Below are positions 55,637 to 64,000 of a DNA stretch of 64,000 nt, piece after piece. Under the pieces are notes generated by a model. The model made no database searches and was not told where the DNA came from. It saw nothing but the letters and a program-made list of their open reading frames with translations. Origin of the DNA: Endomychus coccineus (taxonomy: Eukaryota; Arthropoda; Insecta; Coleoptera; Endomychidae); the NCBI GenBank assembly GCA_958510875.1, contig OY294067.1, positions 281,499,242 through 281,563,241 on the forward strand. The letters run 5' to 3'. Within the stretch, counting starts at the first letter, position 1; each line of letters starts with the position of its first letter. The position numbers and the translations under genes are program-made.

Positions 55637-57140
55637 GTGGGTACGTTCATTTTGAAAAGTTGGAAGAGACACAGCGGAAGTGATTTACTGGAAGACCTAA
55701 AGTGTGATGACTTATTGACTGGGTGGATTCGATGCAATGGAAGTATTAAAAATTTTATGCGAATGTCAAGTACCGACTTCGAATATTTAGTTAATTTTAT
55801 CGGCCACACAATTGGTAAAAGGGATACCAGTCGAGTCAAATAGGTATTAAAACAGGCCGACTAATGAAAATTGAAAGATATGGACCGATTTTGATGAAAC
55901 AAAGTGCATTCGATTCGGGATGACGTCTAGAAAAAAGCTTACCGGTTAGTTTTTTGTGCAAATTTGTAATTTTTTTTTAAACGAAAAATTGACCAATTTT
56001 TGGATAATTATTGTTAAAATTTAGTCGGGGGTTTTCGGGGTCGCTGATTACGATTCTGAACTCAGATTGGCCAAAATCGAACTCCCCAGCTGGTAATTGG
56101 CCAGTTTAATTGGACAAAATTGATTATTTTTTCTTAATTTCATCGCAAATAGACAGGAAAAATTACTCAGGGGTTTTCGGAGTCGCTGAGTACGATTCTG
56201 AACTCAGATTGGCCCAAAACGAACTCCCCGGCTGATAATTGGCCACTTTAATTGGACAAACTGACCATTTTTTTAAATTTCATCAAAAATAGCCAGGAAA
56301 AATCACTCGGGGGGTTTTTGGGGGCGCTGATTACGATTCTGAACTCAGATTGGCCAAAATCGATCTTCCCAGCTAGTAATTGGCCATTTTAATTCGACAA
56401 AATTGATCATTTTTTCTTAATTTCATCGCAAATAGACAGGTAAAATTACTCGGGGGTTTTCGGAGTCGCTGAGTACGATTCTGAAGTCAAATCGTCCAAA
56501 ATCGAACTCCTCAGCTGGTAATTGGCAGGTTTAATTGGACAAAATTGACCAATTTCCAAAATTTCAACAAAACTAACAATTTGACTTCAGAATCGTACTC
56601 AGCGACTCCGAAAACCCCCGATTAATTTTCCCTGTCATTTGCGATGAAATTAAGAAAAAAATGATCAAGTTTGTCCAATTAAATTGGCCAATTACCATCT
56701 GGGAAGATCGATTTTGACCAATCTGAGTTCAGTAATTCGTAATCAGCGACCCCGAAAACCCCCGACTAAATTTTCCCAATAATTAGCCAAAAATTGGTCA
56801 ATTTTTCGTTAAAAAAAAATAACAAATTTGCACAAAAAACTAACCGGTAAGCTTTTTTCTAGACGTCATCCCGAATCGAATGCACTTTATTTCATCAAAA
56901 TCGGTCCATATCTTTCGATTTTCGTAATGAAATACCTATTTGACTCGACTATACGAATTACAGAGAATCTTTTGCAGTGAGGGTACGATTGGTCGTGGCG
57001 CTGAGATTTTTGGTAAATGGATACTCTTACCACAGCCTCATTTATTTATTTAAAATATCTAAGCAAAGTATATCGGAAATCGTGCCGGAAATTTGTGAAG
57101 CATTGATCGATGGATTTAAAGATAATGTACGTAGTAGGTG
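55637..57140 (+). pseudogene. HARBI1-like transposase, interrupted and truncated
   Basis: 55637-55827 encodes a piece ending FMRMSSTDFEYLVNFIGHTI then GKRDT. It resumes at 56955 as NYRESFAVRVRLVVALRFLV, NGYSYHSLIYLFKISKQSIS, then EIVPEICEALIDGFKD. This is the N-terminal region of PIF/Harbinger transposases (FxRM...DFE.L...IG, then R.A..LRFL..G.S..SL...F.ISK..IS.IVPE.C). Removing the foldback plus one tac joins both parts in frame. The DDE catalytic domain is absent: after about 57140 the sequence passes to the minus-strand accessory frame. Confidence 0.82.
55828..56951. mobile_element. Foldback element inserted in the Harbinger transposase
   Basis: Inverted ends (agtcgagtcaaataggtatt at 55829 and its complement ending at 56950) continue as about 150-bp arms. 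Inside, about 140-bp units (gggggttttcggggtcgctg... aattggcca) are repeated four times in one direction and twice in the other. The duplicated target is tac (55825-55827, 56952-56954). There is no coding capacity. Confidence 0.88.
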
Positions 57141-57180
57141 GTTTTGTTGAATCCTAAAGAAACAATAAGTTCTTGAATCC

Positions 57181-57216
57181 CACGGTCGTACATATGTATA
57201 CATGTATATGACCGTG
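57181..57216. mobile_element. 36-bp P-like mini-element (two fused ends)
   Basis: cacggtcgtacatat and its near complement atgtatatgaccgtg are joined with almost nothing between. They are flanked by a perfect 8-bp duplication, ttgaatcc (57173-57180 and 57217-57224). The ends match the P-like elements at 21237 and 29988. It sits inside the Harbinger remnant. Confidence 0.85.
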
Positions 57217-57236
57217 TTGAATCCAAACCACTTCGA

Positions 57237-57575
57237 CTAGTAAATATCATCAGTTCCTTCGCCAGATTTTGTTTTGGTGGATTTCTTAAAGTCTCGCTGG
57301 AACAGCTCAATCAAACTTTTTTTTTCAACTTCACCACGTTCGCTATCGAAATAACCAGCTATTTCTGCCGCATGCGTCGTACTTCTTTTGCTTATTCTTA
57401 TATTCTTTATCAGTTGGATCCCAAATGATTGATTTTTCACGATTCTATTAACTGACAAACTTTGTTCCCTGGACCACACCATTGCGTGCCAATTCAAGAC
57501 TAAATACTCGTTAAATAATAAATTCGAGCGCCAAAAGAGCAAATAATACGCCGTCCACATTAAAGTTGCTAACAT
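57237..57575 (-). pseudogene. Harbinger accessory (MADF/Myb-like) protein fragment
   Basis: The minus frame of 112 codons ends in FKKSTKTKSGEGTDDIY. SG.GTDD.Y is a motif I associate with MADF-type accessory proteins of Harbinger elements, just after the MADF domain, with W/F-rich text following. The upstream part (MLATLMWTAYYLLFWRSNLL) is not recognisable as MADF, so the frame may be shifted or deleted. It converges on the transposase frame, as usual in the superfamily. Accessory proteins help transposase import and end recognition. Confidence 0.45.
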
Positions 57576-57797
57576 CTGTTTTAAACATTTTTTTGATCTT
57601 TACCGACACGTGATGGGAAACAGAATCTTGATGATAACATGTCAGTAACATTTTCATTAATTTCTTCTACTTTTGTTACCAACAAAGATACTCAACAAAA
57701 GTTGGAAACAAATGTTATTAACTTTTTCAACAAATCTACAAACTTTGTTAGAAACACCATGTTTCTAACAATGTTACCCTTGGTGCGGACAAGGCTT

Positions 57798-59100
57798 GAG
57801 ACTAAAGAAGTTGATAAATTCTAGATGTAGAAAAGCACAGTAACAGCAGTAGTATCAGTTATTTCCTAACACTGTAAAGATAACTATTTCAAAAACATCT
57901 GTTGAGCAATATTGCGAGCGGCGTTTTAATGAAAAACTATAGGTTTTCTCCCGGCTTTGTAATTTTCCCTACTATATAGAGAAATAAATATAAAAATGTG
58001 TATCATGCCTTCACGTTATTACCGAAATGTATTAAAGCTTTCTCGGTTGTTGAAAACTTGCTTTTACGTACCTACCAGTAATAAATATTTATTAACCTTC
58101 GTTGTAATGTAAATTGGCTTCCGGAAAGCTAGATCTGGATTATTAACAGTTTCATATCATGGCAAAATAGTGTGAACATATTGATCTGCAACTTCAAATA
58201 ATTCAAAAAAAAATGACAGCAAAATAAAAGCGAGTTTAGTAATTTGTAAAAAGGCTAATAATTAGGAATTTTATTTTTGGTTTGGGTATTTACAGTTTCT
58301 GTTGAATTCGATCTTATGGGGAGATATGGCGCAATCGCTCTGCTTCCCAGAAAAGCTACAGAATTTTTTTTCTGAATTACTTACTATCTACAAGAGGCTC
58401 GTTCTTTATTCACAAAAAGGGTGTAAACTAAATTATATATTTTCAACAAGTATTATTCAATTCAAATCAAAGTGAACCGAATCGAAAATCAATAATTCAT
58501 GATTTATTTTTGATACAGAACAAATTTGAACAGCCTCTTTGAATTTTCAATTAACACTAATACTCATAAAAACAAATGCTGTTGTTGCAAGTAACGTGTT
58601 ATTGCAAAGCGGTACCAACAATATTTCCGACTTTATAATCCAAAAATGGCTTAACATGGATCTCATCAAATAAAAGTAACGTATTATTTTCATTTTTATT
58701 TACAAGTTCAAATAGATTTTGGACGTTTGTAAGGAACATTTGTCTTTCTTCAACCGTCGGATCGCTTAAGTATAAATTAGAAACTGTTTATTTTTCTCTA
58801 TGCTTTGTCTACACGAGAGGAAAACCTATGATATTCTAAGGACATGATCTATCCTTATCCGGCTCGAAGGACCAAATGTTACGTCGACTGTACTTATACT
58901 GATATTTTTCGAAGAAAGAAATAATAACTTCTATAATAATTGTTTACGATGCCATGATGACGTTTTATTCTACTACAACAACTATTACATTTTATTTTAC
59001 ACTAGCCTACTTTTATGGGATTTTTGATTGTCAACATTTCTGCGTTTTGACAACATAGAACTCAAAGTTTTTGCATTATACATTCATTCCATCGCAATTT
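57798..59100. other. No feature recognised
   Basis: AT-rich sequence without conserved frame or repeat end. Confidence 0.35.
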
Positions 59101-59240
59101 TGAAATAAACAATAATATTGAGCACTGGCCCCATAGCCTTTTTGGTATTGAGATCAAGCAGAATGCGCCTAATTGTGCGCTGACGAAAGACATTTTCAAG
59201 CATACGGTTATTAAAGGCAGCAGTATTAAGTGAGTCATTC
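59100..59240 (-). mobile_element. jockey-type LINE RT fragment
   Basis: The minus strand encodes ENDSLNTAAFNNRMLENVF then RQRTIRRILLDLNTKKAMGP. This is the start of the RT domain, closely matching RQRTIKRIQLNLNTKKSMGP in the LINE at 14.9 kb. About 140 bases remain. Confidence 0.8.
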
Positions 59241-59460
59241 TCTATACCTTCTCTTCCAAGTTGTCTGCAGTGTAAACTGTTCCGATAGGAAATTTTCATG
59301 ATCAAAATAAACATTCATTTAGGAAGCAATTTTACAACGCACTTTATCAGTCATAACACATTTATACACGCTTATTTACAGGTAAAAACACTTTCCAACC
59401 GCTGCAACATATAATTTTGCATAAGAAACAGGTAAAACTCTGTTAAATCCTAATATTCAT

Positions 59461-59605
59461 CACCTGTCACACTCAATACGGGCCATGCGCCATTGATATT
59501 AAATGATACTGTCGAAACTACAATTTTACTACAAGCCTTTTGTTGATGACGACACACTTACGTTTTTAGTCAGGGCCTAGGACTTGTGTGTATAGAGGGT
59601 ATTGG
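59461..59605 (-). mobile_element. CAATACCCTCTA MITE fragment
   Basis: Read on the minus strand from 59605, ccaataccctctatacacac and later aatggcgcatgg and gtgtgacaggtg match the first 150 bases of the element at 22293. Confidence 0.75.
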
Positions 59606-60430
59606 CCAAAACCTAATTTTTTCTTATAGATTTTGATAGCTTAGCTTTACTTAACACTATTTTCAATCTTAAATGTTGTTTCCGGGATGTTTCATATAAA
59701 ATCAACAACTAATGTCCATGGTTTCGTCAACGCCATGATATGGAGGCAAAGATTTCGAAATTCCTTCATCAATTTTATTATTCAAAACAAAACTGATGGA
59801 ACCAATTAAGACTTCGTATCAATACATTTTTCAAAAAATCAAGTAATTGAATATATATTTAGTTCTTTGAAATGACCTTGATTCGAAGAATAATTTATTG
59901 TCTCATCCCAATTATTCTATATCAATGGAGACGAAAAAGACTAAGAATTTCGAAATCATAACTGTTCTTTTGAATTTCGTATTTTGCTAAAATGGTAGGA
60001 TCTACACGCGATAAATGTAGTAGTCACAGGATATCAATAAATCCAGCCTCAAGAACACGCTGCTCCAGTTTTATTTGTCGGACCGGTCGGACGGTTAATA
60101 AAAGAAGTACATCTGTATGGTGGAACAGTTCCAATCTCTTCGTAAGAACAATCAGTCGTTTCAATTAAAGAAAAACCTTCTAATCTCCACTGCAATTGGA
60201 ACGTGCTCTCCAGTTGTATTAAAAAGGGAAGCCTTTTACGATGGCACCACTTGATTTTTACTACAACACGTAGCTTAACAAATTTTCATTTTAGATTTTA
60301 ATAGTTCAACTGTCACCCTACTGTTAAGATTTATGTTTTATAAGCCACCTACCGACATTTATGATTGCCTCTGAAACTTTTATGTTGTTGAAAATTAGAT
60401 GATGTTCCAATCTATTTCGATGAGACTTGC
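59606..60430. other. No feature recognised
   Basis: AT-rich sequence. A slightly GC-richer part at 60050-60240 has no identifiable coding motif. Confidence 0.3.
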
Positions 60431-60439
60431 TGCATGCTA

Positions 60440-61900
60440 AAAGAAAGAATAATCCATTTCTCTTTGAAGGCAAAGGTCACCAGGGGCTACCCGCAAAGGG
60501 AAGCAGATGGGCCCAAAACCAGGGGAATATACAATGAGGGAAGAATCTCTCAAATGAGTATCTCACTGGGAATATACTCCCGTGTTCCAAGCGAAGATGT
60601 TCGCAATCTGTCCAAGAGAAAACAACATGAGGGAAGTACGTATCGAAAGGATCAGAATATTGAGCCGTCACTGAAGGCACCCTTGAATCCAAAATTTACA
60701 TCGAGATACTACTCAGCGCTCTGGTAGAAAGCAACAAAATAATTTTGATGTGGGTTCAGTGGCGGAACTACAATGCGCGGGACCCCGCAACGGGGGGCCC
60801 AGAGCTATAGGGGCCCAAATGCATCATGAAAAGAGTGAAACATTCTCGAAACTGATAACCGACTTTACCAGCAAGCGCAAAAAAAAAATAAACAATTCTA
60901 ATACAAAACATTTTAAAACCCTTAGCAAATATTGCGACCTCCCACATCTGTTTGTCATTACTTTGTTTTGACGCACTGACTCGGCTGCCTGATCACAAAG
61001 AAAAAGGCCCCTCTCTGACACACTCTTCAGAGCACTTGTCGAAAATTGTTTGGGTAGGTTAGGTTGATCAGTGACAGTGTTACGTCGCTAATTAACGCCA
61101 CTATATATTATTTTATATTATTTAATTATGTATGTACTTCCCAATTTTACAACCGTCTCGTCACCGTCTCGTCCCCTCCGGTAAGTACGTTCATTTGTTT
61201 CATGTTTTCAGAACTATACAAACCCAAATATTTATCATTTATGATACCTCTCCAGATGTTATTTATGACCATTTCTTGGCCCATCGACAATTCGGGTTTT
61301 TCCATTTGAAGTATTTGAACCTTTCTTCTTACACATTCCTCAGTAATAGCATGTTTTCCACCACTTCCTTCTTGTCACCAATAAAAACCTACCAATTTGT
61401 AAACTTCACCCTCTTCTACTTTTCTATTAGATTTTAATTTTGTTAATTTTAAGATACCTATATCTTGTGAATGTGTGGGTAACTTTGAAATTTGCATTCA
61501 ACTCGAATTCGTTACAAAATATTAAATAAATATTAAGTGTGAACTGTGAAAGTAGGTAAGTTATATTTTCAGCTTTATTTTTTAATTCTAATATGGAATC
61601 TATAAAAATTTGTGTTTCTTTTGTGGTAAGGGCCCGAATAATATTTTGCGGAGGGGCCAAAAAATTGAAGTTCCGCCACTGTGTGGGTTCCAGAATAGCT
61701 TACCAAAATGAGCTCATCAGTCTCCTAATTGGCTCAGAACATGTACTCGGGCTGGCAAAAACTGCTGCCCGATGAAGCATACGAGACTGGTCCAAACAAC
61801 AAAGAATAGACCCTCTACGCAAGTACCACGGAAAAACATTTATTAGAGAACCGTCGAAAAACAAATGTGGAACGACTCAACGTGCGTAGCCACCAAGTCC
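60440..61900 (+). mobile_element. R1/jockey-type LINE RNase H region, split by a hAT element
   Basis: The flanks of the hAT read as one degraded RNase H domain. Upstream is ADGPKTRGIYNEGRISQ (usual FTDGSKT..G.G) followed by MSISLGIYSRVPSEDV. Then comes SNKIILMWVP, ending at the insertion. Downstream, in a shifted frame, GSRIAYQNELISLL and GSEHVLGLAK occupy the place of GHxGIxGNExADxLA. The block NVRSHQVRPIIIGLL then corresponds to the VR.L.GLLTGH region. It is dead and related to the 3' ends at 5.7 and 17.3 kb. Confidence 0.7.
60757..61681. mobile_element. Non-autonomous hAT element with perfect 8-bp duplication
   Basis: Ends cagtggcggaact (60757) and agttccgccactg (61681) are inverted. The 8-bp target duplication tgtgggtt is perfect (60749-60756 and 61682-61689). 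The first nine end bases are the same type as those of the hAT at 2663. The 925-bp interior has GGGGCCC-rich sub-ends and no transposase signature, so it probably depends on a full-length relative. Confidence 0.93.
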
Positions 61901-61968
61901 GACCCATAATAATTGGTCTCCTCATTAGTCGCAGTCCAATGAGAAGAAACCTGCTCAGAATGTGACTG

Positions 61969-62066
61969 TTAAGATGCGACAGCAGTTGATCGCACCTTAA
62001 AGTGATTGGATGCAAAATGTTTAGATGCGACAGCATTGATCGCAACTTGAAATGATTGAATATTCT
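61969..62066. repeat. Two direct copies of a ~48-bp unit
   Basis: ttaagatgcgacagcag then ttgatcgcaccttaaagtg recurs as tttagatgcgacagca then ttgatcgcaacttgaaatg immediately afterwards. Confidence 0.7.
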
Positions 62067-62079
62067 TCCCAACACTTGT

Positions 62080-63520
62080 AATAAAACACGACTTGTTTAT
62101 ATTTGCTTGTATTTAGTAATAGTAACGGTGAAAGATAAAAGCAAGTGACAAATTCAATAGTTGGAAATATACTAACAATTACAGCCTAATAGAAATTCTA
62201 AACTAAACAGTTATCCCTACTACACTCCACATGGGGTTGTTTGTCATTCGGTATAATATTTAGAGGTAGAAGTTCATTCATATGTCTTATTGGAAAATTC
62301 CGCTTAATCGTTTATCGGTAGGCAACCCTTCTGCGAAATCTTACTTTGTATTTACGACTGGAAAGTCCAGTATCACTGTGTTTCAAAATACCTATTATAA
62401 ACGGATTAAGCTCATTTCGATTAACTTAAATAATTACGATACCTAATATAATACAGGAATATTTATAATTGAGTTTTATGAATCTTTCAAAGGATGTCTT
62501 TGGTTTGGAACAAACAGTGACTGTACAATGGAGATCTTTCCTGTCTGAATGCGAAGCATTAGATGGCAAACGGCATACAACATTCTGGCAGCCTAGGCTA
62601 TCTTCCGAAGAGTACAACAGCCAATCGGTGAAAAACCCATCCAATTGGAATAACTGGAATACACAAGAAGCTGACTGAGCTGTGGCTTGTTGTTCCATAG
62701 AACAAGCTGAATACCATTGTTTTGGTCTAGTTTGTTGTTGTAGATAATCCGAAAGTGATGTAGTGAAGAATAAATATTACTCATGCATAGGAGAAAGATC
62801 ATTTCGAGATTATAATTTTTAATACTAAAAAAATCTTGGGTTCCGGATGGATTCCGCGTCACAATAGCTTCATCCGGAAGCCAATAGTTTTCAAGATTAG
62901 CTGTCCGCGGAAGTCTACTATTCAAGATGTTAATACGTAGTTGAATAATTATGGTGGTAGTCCACTTCATCGAATGGATCGTCTACATATCCGTTGAATG
63001 AACCAAGGGTTAATGATTTTCTTGTTTCCTATATAATTGCTAAATAAACCTGCCTCAGGCTACTGTAATAATTAGAATGCAACTGGGCATGAACTAACAT
63101 GAAACTCAACAATACTTTGAACTGAAAATAATTTAGACACAATAGAAATTCTTCTAACAGAAAGTATTCTAAACGATTTTGTACCTAAAAAATTGACTCT
63201 AAAATCTGATAATTTTCCTGTATCGCTTGTCATTAAAAAAACTAGTGATGGGAATAATCGAAATATTTCAGCAATCGATTATTAGTAATGGAATATTTCA
63301 ATAATCTACTAATTTAGTAGTTACAAATTATTACTAGTAGTCCTTACATATGAATGTTGGAAAGCCAGGTACCATCTTTAACATTAATAACAATGCTCCA
63401 CAATTCATATTCTCACCTTCTCTATTCATGAAGTAGAAGTAGAAACTTTGCATCCAATGGATTCCATAAAGACATATCCAGTGTTCCTTTATCAGCGGAC
63501 CTGGCCAATCACTCTCTATA
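62080..63520. other. No supported gene; tiny Penelope-like fragment
   Basis: 62842-62870 repeats a 29-base piece (ttccggatggattccgcgtc onward) found in the Penelope 3' region at 13505. A frame at 62469-62678 (plus) shows no recognised family. The rest is AT-rich. Confidence 0.4.
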
Positions 63521-64000
63521 TAAGAGCAAGGTGAAAAGTTCCTGAAAAATGAAACAAGAAATGGTTTACTTGGTGAAAACTTGTTTAATTCCCCAACACA
63601 ATCTCTTTGTAGTCCGATACACTTCGTTCAACGTTTTTATAATTTTTCGATCCCTTCCAAATACGATTTCAGAAATCCTTCAAAATAGGCTTATGTTTCA
63701 GAGATGACCTCATCGTTGGAGCCAAATCTCTTTCGGTCGAGTAATTTTTTCAAGTATTGAAATAGATAAAGAACGCAAGGGGCCAAATCTGGAGGATATG
63801 GTGGATGGTGAACCAATTCGTAGCGCAATTCATGCAATTTTGCCATTGCGACTGCGGACCTGTGCGCCGGTGCGTTGTCCTGGTGGAAGGGCACTTTTTC
63901 TTTGCTTTCGCTACGGATTACAAATCGGCGTCGAATCGATCCAATAGCTCTGCATAATATAAGCCGGTGATCGTTTTGCCCTTTTCAAGGTAATCGATAT
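63521..64000 (-). mobile_element. mariner, minus strand, running off the window
   Basis: From TA at 63521 the end agagcaaggtgaaaagttcc matches the other mariner ends. Inside, the minus strand carries the C-terminal half of a transposase. The element continues beyond 64000. Confidence 0.88.
63620..64000 (-). pseudogene. mariner transposase C-terminal half, partial
   Basis: On the minus strand an upstream frame continues past the window edge (ITGLYYAELLDRFDADL-like text). FHQDNAPAHRSAVAMAKLHE with the second catalytic Asp follows, then LRYELVHHPPYPPDLAPCVL, then KRFGSNDEVISET at about 63691-63890. The usual PPYSPDLAPCD has the final Asp replaced by Val, so the third catalytic residue of this DD34D transposase is lost. 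The end of the frame (KPILKDF..YLEGI) runs to about 63650 with small breaks. A functional copy elsewhere is not excluded. Confidence 0.8.

Larger units (their letters stand above)
55407..57797 (+). mobile_element. PIF/Harbinger transposon, deleted, with foldback insertion
   Basis: Ends aagcctagtccgcac (left, 55408) and its counterpart aagccttgtccgcacc read from the right (57796) are inverted. Subterminal regions on both sides share aacatttgt/caacaaat words. Inside are a plus-strand HARBI1-like transposase piece and a convergent minus-strand frame resembling the accessory MADF/Myb-like protein, the two-gene plan of Harbinger elements. The expected 3-bp duplication at the ends was not clear. 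Confidence 0.75.

Noticed and set aside
60434..60727. 97-codon plus-strand frame as a host exon
   Set aside because: Its text (ADGPKTRGIYNEGRIS, then KIILMWVP just beyond) fits a degraded LINE RNase H.
1..64000. CRISPR arrays, bacterial operons or riboswitches
   Set aside because: No regularly spaced identical repeats with unique spacers, and gene structure and repeats are those of an insect nuclear genome.

Overview
This window looks like a eukaryotic, almost certainly insect, nuclear genome. It is AT-rich, its genes have widely spaced exons, its transposons are insect-type (mariner, hAT, P-like, PIF/Harbinger, Penelope-like, jockey-type LINEs, Ty3/gypsy), and short TTAGG runs are present. 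A beetle is plausible, but nothing here proves the order. No bacterial features (operons, ribosome binding sites, CRISPR) are present.

Host genes. Four plus-strand exons (19130-19336, 20354-20445, 34549-34711, 41381-41554) have matching splice phases (1, 0, 1, 1). Together they encode part of a secreted CCP/sushi plus Ig-like protein that I read as a hikaru genki (hig)-like synaptic matrix protein. The gene spans at least 22 kb and neither end is in view. Its 14-kb second intron carries, on the opposite strand, two intact intronless paralogues of a CCDC42/CFAP73-like coiled-coil family (26588-27571 and 30729-31736). These look like a tandem duplicate pair of probable axonemal or sperm proteins. 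They are separated by a truncated mariner-type element, a Penelope fragment and a P-like element with a THAP zinc finger.

Mobile elements fill much of the rest. 0-6 kb: tRNA-derived SINE; jockey-type LINE split by a hAT element; LINE 3' end. 6-12 kb: minus-strand LINE RT; long palindrome; non-autonomous mariner-like element; FLYWCH/MULE remnant; GC-rich minisatellite. 12-20 kb: second SINE; Penelope-like element joined to a LINE; tandem repeats with TTAGG runs; mariner and Penelope pieces. 20-34 kb: P-like MITE, a MITE with GAGGGTATTG ends, hAT remnant, the CCDC42-like pair, and a complete but decayed DD41D mariner. 34.8-39.2 kb: a very young, apparently intact Ty3/gypsy (Mag-like) element with identical LTRs. 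40-46 kb: 27-bp minisatellite and a foldback. 46-55 kb: tandem repeats, LINE, two mariners, rearranged DD41D element, and the third SINE nested inside a mariner. 55-64 kb: PIF/Harbinger split by a 1.1-kb foldback, a 36-bp P-like mini-element, a LINE RNase H split by a second hAT, and a mariner running off the window.

The most interesting items are the nested CCDC42-like pair, the P-like/THAP family with its 36-bp remnant, the foldback whose removal with a 3-bp duplication restores the Harbinger frame, and hammerhead-like motifs in Penelope sequence. All assignments come from reading the sequence; no database search was run.
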